A stretch of 64,000 bases of DNA from Desulfuromonadales bacterium (GTDB taxonomy: Bacteria; Desulfobacterota; Desulfuromonadia; Desulfuromonadales; JAHYIW01): contig JARGFI010000005.1 of NCBI GenBank assembly GCA_029210745.1, forward strand, positions 19,293-83,292. The letters are read 5' to 3'. How positions within the stretch are numbered: the stretch's first letter is position 1; the number at the start of each line of letters is the position of its first letter. The translations under genes were made by a program, and so were the position numbers. A model generated the notes under the pieces. The model saw only the letters and a program-made list of their open reading frames with translations. It was not told where the DNA came from and searched no databases. This document shows positions 34,890 through 43,989 of this stretch, piece after piece.

Positions 34890-35518
34890 TCGAAGATCTT
34901 GGCAGTGCTGTTGAGTGGCGTAAAGGGGCGCAGCGGTTACAGCTGGTTGTTGCCACCGCACTGCCGATGACGTCATTTCAACGCGGCGAAAGTATCGCTG
35001 TTAACGGTGTGTGTTTGACCGTTGTTGAGTTTGGAGGGGGACGTTTCGTGGCCGATGTTTCTCCTGAAACCTGGCAGCGAACCACACTGGAACAGTTGCA
35101 TCCGGGGCAACCAGTGAATCTGGAGCGGGCCCTGCAACTGTCGTCACGTCTCGGCGGGCACCTGGTGTCCGGTCATGTCGATGGTCTGGCCACCGTAGTC
35201 CGCCGTGAGGAGCGCGCCAACGCGGTGCTCTTTGCTTTTCATTTTACAGCAGAGTTGAACCGGCTGGTGGTGGCAAAAGGGTCGATCACCATTGATGGCA
35301 TCAGTCTGACGGTCAATAGTGTCGGGGAAAGCGACTTTACGGTGATGATTATTCCCCACACCCTCGCGCACACCGCACTGCGTGAACGCCGGGTCGGTGA
35401 TGCAGTGAATATCGAGACCGACCTGATCGGCAAATATGTTGCGCGTTTGTTGGGGAAAGATGCTACCGTTCGTAACAGCGTCGATCTCGATTTTCTCGCG
35501 CGACATGGTTTTGTATAA
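34874..35518 (+). CDS. ribE: Riboflavin synthase alpha subunit
   Basis: Dismutates two 6,7-dimethyl-8-ribityllumazine molecules to riboflavin. The 214 residues comprise two tandem lumazine-binding repeats, each opening with a similar segment (MFTGLIEDLGSA and GHLVSGHVDGLATV), with GVCLTVVEFGGG and GISLTVNSVGESDF marking the two halves. The start overlaps ribD by 16 bases. Second gene of the rib operon. Confidence 0.96.
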   Translation: MFTGLIEDLGSAVEWRKGAQRLQLVVATALPMTSFQRGESIAVNGVCLTVVEFGGGRFVADVSPETWQRTTLEQLHPGQPVNLERALQLSSRLGGHLVSGHVDGLATVVRREERANAVLFAFHFTAELNRLVVAKGSITIDGISLTVNSVGESDFTVMIIPHTLAHTALRERRVGDAVNIETDLIGKYVARLLGKDATVRNSVDLDFLARHGFV

Positions 35519-35565
35519 TTGTTGTACAAACGTATTATTATTCTAACGACTAAAGGTTGTCTGTA

Positions 35566-36771
35566 ATGCCCATAAAAAGTATTGAAGCAGCAGTCGAAGA
35601 CATGCGCCAGGGAAAGATGGTGATCCTGGTCGATGATGAGGATCGTGAAAATGAGGGTGACCTGGTGATGGCTGCGGAGCTGGTTACTCCCGAAGCAATC
35701 GCTTTTATGGCGCGCGAGGGGTGCGGCCTGATCTGTCTGTCAATGACTGAAGACCGTGCGGATCATTTGGCCCTGCCGATGATGGTAAGGGACAATACCT
35801 CGTCGTTTGGAACGGCTTTCACCGTTTCTATCGAGGCCAAACGTGGTGTCACCACCGGGATCTCCGCCGCTGATCGAGCACAGACGATCAAGGTTGCCGT
35901 TGACGACGAATCAACCGCCGCGGATCTTGCACGTCCCGGCCATGTTTTTCCGCTGCGGGCAAAGAAGGGCGGGGTGCTGGTGCGGACCGGACAGACTGAG
36001 GGTTCGGTCGATCTGGCGCGACTGGCGGGACTTAAGCCGGCCGGGGTTATCTGCGAAATCATGAATGTTGATGGCACCATGGCGCGCATGCCGCAACTGA
36101 AGGTTTTTGCTGCAAAGCACGGACTCAAAATTGTCAGTGTCGCCGATCTGGTTGCCTACCGGATGCGTACCGAACTGCTGGTGAGGCGCGCCGCTGAAAC
36201 GACCCTGCCGACGCTGTTCGGTGGTGATTTTCACGCCATTATTTATGAGAACGATGTCGATCAGGCCAACCATATTGCTTTGATCAAAGGTCAGATTGAT
36301 CCTGAAAAGCCCGTTCTGGTGCGGGTACATTCCGAATGTCTGACCGGAGATGTCTTTGGTTCCATGCGCTGTGATTGTGGCGATCAGCTGCACGCCGCGA
36401 TGGCGCAGATTGATGAGGCCGGGGCGGGTGTGATTCTGTATATGCGTCAGGAAGGGCGCGGCATCGGTTTAATCAATAAAATCAAAGCTTATGCGCTGCA
36501 GGATCATGGCCATGATACGGTCGAGGCCAATGAAGAGTTGGGATTCAAGGCAGATTTGCGTGATTATGGTGTCGGTGCGCAAATCCTGAACGACCTCGGG
36601 GTACGCAAATTACGTCTGATGACCAATAACCCGAAAAAAATTGTTGGTCTCGAAGGCTACGGACTTGAAATTGTTGAGCGGGTTCCGATCGAAATTGCCG
36701 CAAACAAAAATAATCGCAACTATCTTGAGACAAAAAAAGCGAAAATGGGACATATATTCGAAAACCTGTGA
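35566..36771 (+). CDS. ribBA: 3,4-dihydroxy-2-butanone 4-phosphate synthase / GTP cyclohydrolase II
   Basis: A fusion supplying both precursors of riboflavin, 401 residues. The N-terminal DHBP synthase domain (1-200) has [16 protein letters not shown] and the Thr-rich [12 protein letters not shown] segment. The C-terminal GTP cyclohydrolase II domain (206-400) has the zinc site [20 protein letters not shown] and [14 protein letters not shown] 35566 is preferred over an in-frame TTG nine bases earlier. The 47-base gap after ribE is far too short to hold an FMN riboswitch. ribH follows 24 bases later. Confidence 0.96.
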   Translation: MPIKSIEAAVEDMRQGKMVILVDDEDRENEGDLVMAAELVTPEAIAFMAREGCGLICLSMTEDRADHLALPMMVRDNTSSFGTAFTVSIEAKRGVTTGISAADRAQTIKVAVDDESTAADLARPGHVFPLRAKKGGVLVRTGQTEGSVDLARLAGLKPAGVICEIMNVDGTMARMPQLKVFAAKHGLKIVSVADLVAYRMRTELLVRRAAETTLPTLFGGDFHAIIYENDVDQANHIALIKGQIDPEKPVLVRVHSECLTGDVFGSMRCDCGDQLHAAMAQIDEAGAGVILYMRQEGRGIGLINKIKAYALQDHGHDTVEANEELGFKADLRDYGVGAQILNDLGVRKLRLMTNNPKKIVGLEGYGLEIVERVPIEIAANKNNRNYLETKKAKMGHIFENL

Positions 36772-36795
36772 TGTGCTTTAGCAAGGGAGACTCCT

Positions 36796-37263
36796 ATGCA
36801 TAAAACAATTGAAGGACAGCTTAACGCCAGTGGCAAGAAATTCGGGATCATTGTCAGTCGTTTCAACGGATTTATCGCCGAGCGTCTGGTCGAAGGGGCG
36901 ATTGACGCTTTGGTTCGTCATGGTGCGGATGGCACGACGATCGAAATTGTCAGGGTTCCAGGAGCATATGAAATACCGCTGGTGTCCAAGAAAATGGCTG
37001 CGACCGGTCGCTTTGATGCCCTGATCTGCCTTGGTGCGGTCATCCGTGGTGCCACTCCGCATTTCGACTACGTCAGTGCCGAGGTCTCCAAAGGGATCGC
37101 CGCAGTCAGCCTTGATGCCGGACTGCCGGTTTCGTTCGGAGTGTTGACCACCGACAATATCGAGCAGGCCATCGAACGCGCCGGCACCAAAGCCGGCAAT
37201 AAAGGCTTCGATGCCGCACTTGCTGCCATTGAAATGGTTGATCTGCTCGGGCGCATTGACTGA
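36796..37263 (+). CDS. ribH: 6,7-dimethyl-8-ribityllumazine synthase
   Basis: Condenses the two RibBA/RibD products to the lumazine. The 155 residues show [49 protein letters not shown] and [25 protein letters not shown] ribosome-binding site precedes ATG 36796. Its stop shares a base with the nusB start (TGATG), a common ribH-nusB coupling. Confidence 0.97.
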   Translation: MHKTIEGQLNASGKKFGIIVSRFNGFIAERLVEGAIDALVRHGADGTTIEIVRVPGAYEIPLVSKKMAATGRFDALICLGAVIRGATPHFDYVSAEVSKGIAAVSLDAGLPVSFGVLTTDNIEQAIERAGTKAGNKGFDAALAAIEMVDLLGRID

Positions 37264-37727
37264 TGTCCCAGGGCGTGCGACGTTACGGTCGGGAACTGGC
37301 ACTCAAGGTTCTCTTCGGTTTACATGATCTGGTCATCACCCCGGAACAGGCGCTGGCGGACTTCTGGCGCAGTTTTCGTTTTGACAACGATGTGCTTGGC
37401 GAAGCGGTGGACAGCTTCGACGAGGAAATTTCTGGTGATGTCCGTGATTTTGCCGAGCAGCTGGTGCGCGGAGTTGTCGAACATCTGGAGAAGATTGACG
37501 CAGCGATTGAGCGGGCGGCGTCGAACTGGACTTTGCAGCGGATGGCGCGGGTCGATCTGGCGCTGTTGCGTCTGGGAACCTATGAGCTGCTCTATTGTGA
37601 CGACATTCCGGTCAGTGTGTCGATCAATGAGGCGATCGAAATTGGCAAGCGCTTCGGCACCAAGGAAACTCCCGGCTTCGTTAACGGCATTCTCGACAAG
37701 ATTTCCAAGGGTCGCTCCAAACCATGA
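37263..37727 (+). CDS. nusB: Transcription antitermination factor NusB
   Basis: All-helical RNA-binding protein of 154 residues that joins NusE (S10) at boxA of rRNA operons. Features are GRELALKVLFGLHD at the start, LQRMARVDLALLRLGTYEL and SINEAIEIGKRFGTKETPGFVNGILDK. It follows ribH with one-base overlap. Its own stop overlaps an upstream in-frame ATG of the hom frame. Confidence 0.95.
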   Translation: MSQGVRRYGRELALKVLFGLHDLVITPEQALADFWRSFRFDNDVLGEAVDSFDEEISGDVRDFAEQLVRGVVEHLEKIDAAIERAASNWTLQRMARVDLALLRLGTYELLYCDDIPVSVSINEAIEIGKRFGTKETPGFVNGILDKISKGRSKP

Positions 37728-37750
37728 CACATGCAGTGAAGGGTCGTGTA

Positions 37751-39064
37751 ATGAAACAGATTAAAGCAGGACTTATCGGCTTCGGAACCATTGGTGCCGG
37801 AGTGGTCAAAGTTTTTCAACACAACGGGCCAGTCATCGCCGACCGGCTCGGGGCACAACTTGAACTGGTTAAAATCGCTGATCTTGATATTACGACAGAG
37901 CGCGGCGTAAGTGTAGCGCCGGGGCAGTTGACGACCGATGTCGAGGAAATCCTTGCCAACCCCGAAATTGATATTGTGATCGAGCTGATCGGTGGTTATG
38001 AACCGGCGCGGACCTTTGTCCTCAAGGCGATTGCCAACGGCAAGCATGTGGTCACCGCCAATAAGGCATTGTTGGCGGTACACGGCGAAGAAATTTTTGC
38101 CGCCGCGTCCAAACAAGGGGTCGATGTTTATTTTGAGGCCGCCGTTGCCGGGGGGATTCCGATCATCTCATCGATCAAGGAAAACCTCTGTGCTAATCAG
38201 TTTAGCAGTGTACTTGGTATTCTTAACGGCACCTGTAACTACATTCTGACCCGCATGACCCAGGCTGGCGACGATTTTGCGGATGTGCTCAAAGCTGCGC
38301 AAGACCTTGGTTATGCCGAAGCTGATCCGACTTTTGATGTGGAGGGGATTGACGCTGCGCACAAGCTGGCGATTCTGCTCTCTATCTGTTTCGGCACCAG
38401 AGTGAACTTTGCTGATATTTCCACTGAAGGGATCGGCAATATCTCGTCTCTTGATATCCAGTTTGCTGAACAGTTCGGTTACAAGATCAAATTACTGGCG
38501 ATCGGCAAACGTGATGGAGATAGCATTGAGGCGCGCGTTCATCCGACGATGATTCCTCTTTATCACCCCCTGGCTGATGTTGAAGGTGTTTTCAATGCCG
38601 TACGTCTGGTCGGCGACTTTGTCGGCCCATCGATGCAAATTGGCTATGGCGCGGGAATGGAAGCAACCGCCAGTGCGGTTATGGGTGATGTGATGGCGAT
38701 TGCGCGCAACATGCAACTTGGCGGGAAGGGGGTGCGGACTCCGGCAATGGCTTATTGTGCCGACAAGGTTTCGCAACTGGCGATCAAGCCGATGGCAGAG
38801 ATTGTGACACAGTATTACCTGCGTTTTGCTGCCAATGATCAACCCGGTGTGCTGGCCCAGATTTCCACTATTCTGGGTAATCACCACATCAGTATCGCCT
38901 CAATGATTCAGCCTGAACGTCAAGTTGGCGGCGCAGTGCCGATCGTTGTTCTGACCCACGAAGCGATGGAAGATCACATTGTCAAAGCCTTGGCCGAAAT
39001 CGACAAATTAGCGGTGATCAAGGAACAAAGTCGTTTTATCCGAATTGAAAGTGAGTTGGAGTAA
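37751..39064 (+). CDS. hom: Homoserine dehydrogenase
   Basis: Reduces aspartate semialdehyde to homoserine on the way to threonine and methionine. The 437 residues have an NAD(P)-binding start (IGFGTIGAGVVKVF), catalytic-domain segments AAVAGGIPIISSIKENL, LNGTCNYILTRM and EADPTFDVEGIDAAHKLAIL, and a C-terminal ACT domain (about 350-435) for amino-acid feedback. The frame also opens at ATG 37724, in an ATGA overlap with nusB. ATG 37751 behind GAAGGG is preferred because it matches the family N-terminus. Confidence 0.93.
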   Translation: MKQIKAGLIGFGTIGAGVVKVFQHNGPVIADRLGAQLELVKIADLDITTERGVSVAPGQLTTDVEEILANPEIDIVIELIGGYEPARTFVLKAIANGKHVVTANKALLAVHGEEIFAAASKQGVDVYFEAAVAGGIPIISSIKENLCANQFSSVLGILNGTCNYILTRMTQAGDDFADVLKAAQDLGYAEADPTFDVEGIDAAHKLAILLSICFGTRVNFADISTEGIGNISSLDIQFAEQFGYKIKLLAIGKRDGDSIEARVHPTMIPLYHPLADVEGVFNAVRLVGDFVGPSMQIGYGAGMEATASAVMGDVMAIARNMQLGGKGVRTPAMAYCADKVSQLAIKPMAEIVTQYYLRFAANDQPGVLAQISTILGNHHISIASMIQPERQVGGAVPIVVLTHEAMEDHIVKALAEIDKLAVIKEQSRFIRIESELE

Positions 39065-39086
39065 CCCGGTTTTAAGGGAGGTCAAC

Positions 39087-39434
39087 ATGTCGGAAGACCA
39101 TCGAGTGAGCGAGCGTAAAGACACCCTCAACCTGCTTGATCTGGTGGTTATGGACGAATCGGATACGATCGTCGGTCGAGAGATGGGACGGACTTTGAAT
39201 GTCAGTGAAACCGGAATCTTGATTGAGACTCCGGCACGCCTTGAAGTCGGGCAGCGAATTTGCGTCAGCGTTGCGGTCGAAGATGATGTCATTGAAATGA
39301 TCGGGCGGGTGATGCGGGTGACCGTGAATGAAGATGGGAATGTCAATGCCGGGGTCGAATTCGTTGAGACTTATGAACGGGACCATGAGGTGTTGATCTA
39401 TTTCCTCGATGCGTGCCGGACAGCGCAGAAGTAA
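39087..39434 (+). CDS. PilZ-domain c-di-GMP-binding protein
   Basis: A 115-residue single-domain protein. Both halves of the c-di-GMP-binding signature are visible: RVSER near the N-terminus (RxxxR) and NVSETG (NxSxxG), followed by a beta-barrel ending GVEFVE. It is therefore a likely c-di-GMP effector, complementing the two GGDEF proteins and the HD-GYP protein in this window. Its output partner is unknown. ATG 39087 has GGGAGG upstream. It follows hom by 22 bases and precedes tRNA-Val. Confidence 0.87.
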   Translation: MSEDHRVSERKDTLNLLDLVVMDESDTIVGREMGRTLNVSETGILIETPARLEVGQRICVSVAVEDDVIEMIGRVMRVTVNEDGNVNAGVEFVETYERDHEVLIYFLDACRTAQK

Positions 39435-39524
39435 CGTTACCGCGATGCGTGATTATACGCTGCTCAATTTGGGCAACTGCTTGTTTTTTTTATAAAAGAA
39501 AATGTTTCCTGCCGCGAAAAGTGC

Positions 39525-39554
39525 TTGACAGGGGAGGTGCCATTTTGTTAAAAG
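39525..39554 (+). promoter_or_regulatory. Promoter of tRNA-Val
   Basis: TTGACA (39525-39530), an 18-base spacer ending in an extended TGT, and TAAAAG (39549-39554). Transcription would start about 39561, some 14 bases before the tRNA. Confidence 0.6.
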
Positions 39555-39574
39555 TTACCGGCATTACGGATTGC

Positions 39575-39649
<75 letters not shown>

Positions 39650-39677
39650 TTTAATATACTGCAACCAGTGAGAACCT

Positions 39678-39702
39678 GAGGCATCTAGATGATGCCTCTT
39701 TT
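39678..39702 (+). terminator. Terminator after tRNA-Val
   Basis: An 8-bp stem GAGGCATC (39678-39685) with GATGCCTC (39691-39698), loop TAGAT, then TTTT. It lies 15 bases before the thrS start. It may also act as an attenuator for thrS, but no T-box or tRNA-like features support that. Confidence 0.7.
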
Positions 39703-39717
39703 CATTCGGGAAGAACG

Positions 39718-41634
39718 ATGACCGAAATCAGCATAACCCTGCCGGACGGCGCTATTAAAAAATTTCCTGCCGGAAGCAATGCACATGATGTCGCATTGTC
39801 GATCAGCGAAGGCCTGGCTCGGCAGACTGTCGCCGCGCAGGTCAACGACGTATTGACAGATCTGTACAGGCCGTTGTCCGGTGATGCGAAAATTGAGCTG
39901 ATTACCCTCAACTCGGCAGCCGGACTTGAAATCTTTCGACACTCTGCGGCGCATTTAATGGCACACGCCGTTAAGCTGTTATGGGGGGACGAGGTCCAGG
40001 TGACTATCGGCCCGGCTATAAAAGATGGCTTCTATTACGATTTCTTTTGTGAAGCCCACGCTTTTACGCCCGCAGATTTTGAGCGTATCGAAGCGAAAAT
40101 GACGGAGTTGGCAAAGGCGGACCTGCCGATTACGCGTGAGGAAATGGGTCGCGATGAGGCCATTAAATTATTCCGGACATTGGGTGAGCACTACAAGGTC
40201 GAGTTGATTCAGGATCTACCGAATGCAACCGTTTCGCTGTATCGCCAAGGGGATTTTGTCGACCTTTGTCGCGGTCCGCACCTGCCTTCGACCGGCAAGT
40301 TAAAGGCTTTTAAACTGACCAGCGTGGCCGGTGCTTACTGGCGCGGCAGTGAAAAAAATGCCATGTTGCAGCGCCTTTACGCGACAGCTTTTACTGACAA
40401 GAAAGAGCTGAGAAAACACCTCGATCGGCTCGAAGAGGCACGTAAGCGCGACCATCGCAAGCTCGGCAAGGAGCTCGATCTTTTTTCTTTCAGCGAAGAG
40501 GCCGGCGCCGGGTTGGTGATCTGGCATCCCAAAGGTGCGTTGTTACGGACCTTGCTCGAAGACTTTGAGCGGCGCGAACACCTCAAGCGCGGTTACGATA
40601 TTGTTATGGGGCCACAACTCCTTAAAACCGAATTGTGGAAGACCTCCGGTCATTACGACAATTATCGCGAAAACATGTACTTTACTGAAATCGACGAACA
40701 GAGCTATGGCGTCAAACCGATGAACTGCCTGGCGCATATGTTGATTTACAAGACGCATACCCGTTCGTACCGTGATTTGCCGCTACGTTATTTTGAACTC
40801 GGCACCGTTCACCGGCATGAGAAGTCAGGCGTGCTTCATGGATTATTGCGGGTGCGTGGCTTTACTCAAGATGATGCACATATCCTCTGTACCCCCGAAC
40901 AGCTTGATGGCGAGATTAAAGGGGTGCTCTCCTTTGTCCGCGATGTCATGGCGATCTTTGGTTTTGAGTACGAGATGGAAATCTCAACTCGACCGGAAAA
41001 ATCGATCGGCAGCGACGAAGATTGGGAGCGGGCCACCAGAGCACTCCAGGCAGCACTCGACGATACCGGGTTGCCTTATGAGATTAACGCCGGAGATGGC
41101 GCTTTTTACGGCCCGAAGATTGATGTCAAGCTTAAGGACGCTCTTGACAGAGAATGGCAATGTGCTACAATCCAGTGCGATTTCACGCTGCCGGAGCGCT
41201 TTGATCTGACGTATATCGGTTCCGACGGCGAAAAACACCGTCCAGTCATGCTGCATCGGGTTATCCTTGGCGCCGTCGAACGTTTTATCGGGGTGCTGAT
41301 TGAACATTATGTCGGTAGTTTCCCTCTGTGGATCTCTCCGGTACAGGCTATAATTCTCAATGTCACTGATGATCAGGCTGAATACGCAAAGCAGGTGTAT
41401 AATGATCTGCGCGCCGCTGGAGTGCGGGTGCGTTTTGATGCGCGAAATGAAAAACTGGGGTTCAAGATTCGTGAAGCCCAGATGGAGAAAGTTCCCTATA
41501 TGTTGGTGATCGGAAATCAAGAGGTTGCCGATGGAACAATAACGCCGCGTCATCGTTCGGGGGAGAACCTTGAGCCGCTGACAACGGATGAATTTGTTCG
41601 CTTTGTTGCGGACGAGTGTCGACAGTATCATTAG
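39718..41634 (+). CDS. thrS: Threonyl-tRNA synthetase
   Basis: Class II aminoacyl-tRNA synthetase of 638 residues. Order: TGS domain (1-60), editing domain with its [12 protein letters not shown] zinc/editing motif (about 70-220), catalytic core (about 245-535; motif 2 [24 protein letters not shown] split around the Arg, and [14 protein letters not shown]) and anticodon-binding domain (about 540-635). The start has GGGAAG upstream. Its stop TAG overlaps the Shine-Dalgarno of infC. First gene of thrS-infC-rpmI-rplT-pheST. Confidence 0.97.
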   Translation: MTEISITLPDGAIKKFPAGSNAHDVALSISEGLARQTVAAQVNDVLTDLYRPLSGDAKIELITLNSAAGLEIFRHSAAHLMAHAVKLLWGDEVQVTIGPAIKDGFYYDFFCEAHAFTPADFERIEAKMTELAKADLPITREEMGRDEAIKLFRTLGEHYKVELIQDLPNATVSLYRQGDFVDLCRGPHLPSTGKLKAFKLTSVAGAYWRGSEKNAMLQRLYATAFTDKKELRKHLDRLEEARKRDHRKLGKELDLFSFSEEAGAGLVIWHPKGALLRTLLEDFERREHLKRGYDIVMGPQLLKTELWKTSGHYDNYRENMYFTEIDEQSYGVKPMNCLAHMLIYKTHTRSYRDLPLRYFELGTVHRHEKSGVLHGLLRVRGFTQDDAHILCTPEQLDGEIKGVLSFVRDVMAIFGFEYEMEISTRPEKSIGSDEDWERATRALQAALDDTGLPYEINAGDGAFYGPKIDVKLKDALDREWQCATIQCDFTLPERFDLTYIGSDGEKHRPVMLHRVILGAVERFIGVLIEHYVGSFPLWISPVQAIILNVTDDQAEYAKQVYNDLRAAGVRVRFDARNEKLGFKIREAQMEKVPYMLVIGNQEVADGTITPRHRSGENLEPLTTDEFVRFVADECRQYH

Positions 41635-41645
41635 GAGGTGCCGTC

Positions 41646-42161
41646 ATAGCTAAGCAGGAAACGAACATTAATAGTGATATTCGTGCGCGGGAAGTTCGTG
41701 TTATCGATGACGAAGGCGAAATGCTCGGTGTGCTGTCGATTGAAGCCGCGCTGGCGGCGGCTGCCGAACGCGGACTTGATCTCGTTGAGGTGGCCCCCAA
41801 CTCAGTGCCGCCAGCTTGTCGCATCATGGATTACGGCAAGTATAAGTACCAGGCGAGTAAACGCGCTGCGGAAGCGAAAAAGAAAACCGCACGGGTTGAG
41901 ATCAAAGAAGTCAAGATGCGCCCCAAAACCGAGGAGCATGACTACCAGTACAAACTGAAAAACGCGCGGAAGTTTCTTTTGGAAGGGAACAAAGTCAAAC
42001 TGACCATCATGTTTCGTGGCCGTGAGGTGACGCATCCCGAGTTTGGACGTAAGATTCTGCTGCGGGTTGCCGAAGAGGTCAAGGATATCGCTCAGCCCGA
42101 ATCGTTCCCGAGTATGTCCGGTCGCTTCATGACGATGATGATCAGCCCGCTTAAAAAATAG
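41646..42161 (+). CDS. infC: Translation initiation factor IF-3, probable ATA start
   Basis: IF-3 keeps ribosomal subunits apart and polices the start codon. The family N-terminus ([20 protein letters not shown]) is directly preceded by ATA at 41646, five bases after a perfect AGGAGGTG. No ATG, GTG or TTG lies in frame between that site and the conserved sequence; the only upstream candidate (GTG 41616) is inside thrS without a ribosome-binding site. infC in many bacteria starts with a rare codon (AUU in E. coli), allowing IF-3 to repress itself, so ATA initiation and autoregulation are inferred. Length 171 residues; [17 protein letters not shown] near the end. Confidence 0.9.
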   Translation: MAKQETNINSDIRAREVRVIDDEGEMLGVLSIEAALAAAAERGLDLVEVAPNSVPPACRIMDYGKYKYQASKRAAEAKKKTARVEIKEVKMRPKTEEHDYQYKLKNARKFLLEGNKVKLTIMFRGREVTHPEFGRKILLRVAEEVKDIAQPESFPSMSGRFMTMMISPLKK

Positions 42162-42210
42162 TCGTAGTACGACGTCCTGCGTGGACGAAATTAACAAGAG
42201 GAGAGGTTGC

Positions 42211-42408
42211 ATGCCGAAAATCAAGACCAATCGCGGCGCCGCTAAACGGTTTCGTAAGACCGGTACCGGCAAGATTCGTCGCAACAAGGCGTTCACCAGC
42301 CACATCCTGACCAAAAAATCTCCCAAGCGCAAGCGTAACTTGCGTAAAGGAACCTTGGTCGCGGCTGTTGATGCCAGTAACATCAGACAGTTAATTCCTT
42401 ATCTCTGA
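42211..42408 (+). CDS. rpmI: 50S ribosomal protein L35
   Basis: A 65-residue basic protein with the family start [20 protein letters not shown] and [20 protein letters not shown] 42211 follows GAGGAGAGG; the ten in-frame codons upstream are not part of the protein. It sits between infC and rplT in the standard order. Confidence 0.97.
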   Translation: MPKIKTNRGAAKRFRKTGTGKIRRNKAFTSHILTKKSPKRKRNLRKGTLVAAVDASNIRQLIPYL

Positions 42409-42488
42409 TAAGGATTAACTGAATCGCGAACCGTAGGGATAAAGTCTCCCCCCGCGGATCCGACACTTAACCGGTAAAGGAGTTATAC

Positions 42489-42845
42489 ATGCCGAGAGTA
42501 AAAAGAGGGTTTAAAGCGAGACGCAGAAGAAACAAGATTCTCAAGTTAGCCAAAGGTTACCGCGGCGCACGGAGTAAATTGTTTCGGAGCGCCACGGAAG
42601 CGGTTGATCGAGCAGGGAACTACGCCTATCGTGACCGTAAAGTGAAAAAGCGCGATTTCCGCGCACTCTGGATCGCCCGGATCAATGCTGCGGCGCGTGA
42701 CAACGGATTGTCCTACAGCCGTCTGGTTCATGGCCTTAAACTGGCCGAAATTGGGCTGGATCGCAAGATCATGGCCGACCTGGCGGTCTCCGACCCCGGT
42801 GGCTTCAGCGCGTTGGTCGTTCAAGCCAAGGCCAAGCTGCAGTAG
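42489..42845 (+). CDS. rplT: 50S ribosomal protein L20
   Basis: L20 is essential for early 50S assembly and often represses its own operon. The 118 residues show [22 protein letters not shown] and [31 protein letters not shown] precedes the ATG. The 80-base spacer after rpmI could carry regulatory RNA structure, but nothing specific was recognised. It is followed by a strong terminator at 42858. Confidence 0.97.
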   Translation: MPRVKRGFKARRRRNKILKLAKGYRGARSKLFRSATEAVDRAGNYAYRDRKVKKRDFRALWIARINAAARDNGLSYSRLVHGLKLAEIGLDRKIMADLAVSDPGGFSALVVQAKAKLQ

Positions 42846-42857
42846 CTATCGACTGCG

Positions 42858-42893
42858 AAAAGAGATGAGGCCGGTCCTCATCTCTTTTTTTTT
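42858..42893 (+). terminator. Rho-independent terminator after rplT
   Basis: A 13-bp perfect stem (AAAAGAGATGAGG 42858-42870 with CCTCATCTCTTTT 42876-42888) and CCGGT loop run into nine T residues. Probably reduces read-through into pheST. Confidence 0.88.
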
Positions 42894-42946
42894 AAGTTGT
42901 ACCCGGAAGCCGACAGCTTTCCACTATTTTATACGATGGATGAGCG

Positions 42947-43963
42947 ATGAAAGATAAACTCGATAATATGCTGCACAGCGCCCGGGAGTTGATTTCGACG
43001 GTCGCAAGCGAAGCCGAGCTGCAACAGATCAAAATCCGTTTTCTCGGCAAAAAAGGGGAACTGACTGCAATCATGAAGGGGATGGGGCAGCTCTCCGCAG
43101 CTGAACGTCCGGTGATCGGTGCCCTGGCGAATACCGTCAAGGATGAAATTGAATCGTTGTTGCATGAGCGCCTGGAGAGGACGCGTGCCGCCGAGATTGA
43201 CCGTCGGCTGCAAGGGGAAAAGATTGACGTAACGCTCCCCGGACGTCGCGGTGAGCGCGGCTCAAAACACCCGATTACCATAGTTACGGAAGAGCTGGTG
43301 GCGATCTTTGCCGCGCTTGGCTTCGGTGTTGCCGAAGGGCCGGAGGTTGAAAAGGATTTCTATAATTTTGAAGCGCTGAATATCCCCAGGGATCATCCCG
43401 CGCGGGATATGCAGGATACCTTTTACATTACCGATGACGTGGTGTTGCGCACCCATACGTCACCAGTGCAGATCCGCACCATGATCAAACAGGCTCCGCC
43501 GGTGCGCATTATTGCTCCGGGAACCGTCTATCGTCGCGATTCTGATTTGACCCACAGTCCGATGTTTCACCAGATTGAGGGTTTTATGGTTGATCGCGAT
43601 ATTTCTTTTGCCGATCTCAAAGGTGTACTCACCGCATTTGTTACCTCTTATTTCGGGGATAATGTCAAGGTTCGTTTTCGCCCTTCTTTTTTCCCTTTTA
43701 CCGAGCCAAGTGCTGAAGTTGATATTGCCTGTGTCATCTGCGGCGGGGGTGGTTGCCGGGTTTGTGGCCAGTCTGGTTGGCTGGAAATTCTCGGTAGCGG
43801 CATGATCGACCCGGAAGTATTCAAATCGGTCGGTTACGACCCTGAACTTTATAGCGGTTTTGCTTTCGGTATGGGGTTGGAGCGGATCGCCATGCTCAAG
43901 TATGGTGTCAATGACCTGCGCCTCTTCTTTGAGAATGACACGCGCTTTTTAAAACAATTCTGA
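42947..43963 (+). CDS. pheS: Phenylalanyl-tRNA synthetase alpha subunit
   Basis: Catalytic subunit of the heterotetramer. The 338 residues have an N-terminal coiled coil (about 1-85) and a class II core: [13 protein letters not shown] (motif 1/2 region), [36 protein letters not shown] and motif 3 [18 protein letters not shown]. An insert [13 protein letters not shown] carries four cysteines, a possible zinc ribbon seen in several relatives. pheT follows after 26 bases. Confidence 0.97.
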   Translation: MKDKLDNMLHSARELISTVASEAELQQIKIRFLGKKGELTAIMKGMGQLSAAERPVIGALANTVKDEIESLLHERLERTRAAEIDRRLQGEKIDVTLPGRRGERGSKHPITIVTEELVAIFAALGFGVAEGPEVEKDFYNFEALNIPRDHPARDMQDTFYITDDVVLRTHTSPVQIRTMIKQAPPVRIIAPGTVYRRDSDLTHSPMFHQIEGFMVDRDISFADLKGVLTAFVTSYFGDNVKVRFRPSFFPFTEPSAEVDIACVICGGGGCRVCGQSGWLEILGSGMIDPEVFKSVGYDPELYSGFAFGMGLERIAMLKYGVNDLRLFFENDTRFLKQF

Positions 43964-43989
43964 AGCTGCCCAGATAGAAAGAACGACAG

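Noticed and set aside
35519..35565. FMN riboswitch before ribBA
   Set aside because: The gap is only 47 bases and lacks the conserved FMN-element stems.
39650..39717. T-box or attenuator controlling thrS
   Set aside because: Only a simple terminator hairpin belonging to tRNA-Val is present; no T-box sequence or specifier loop.
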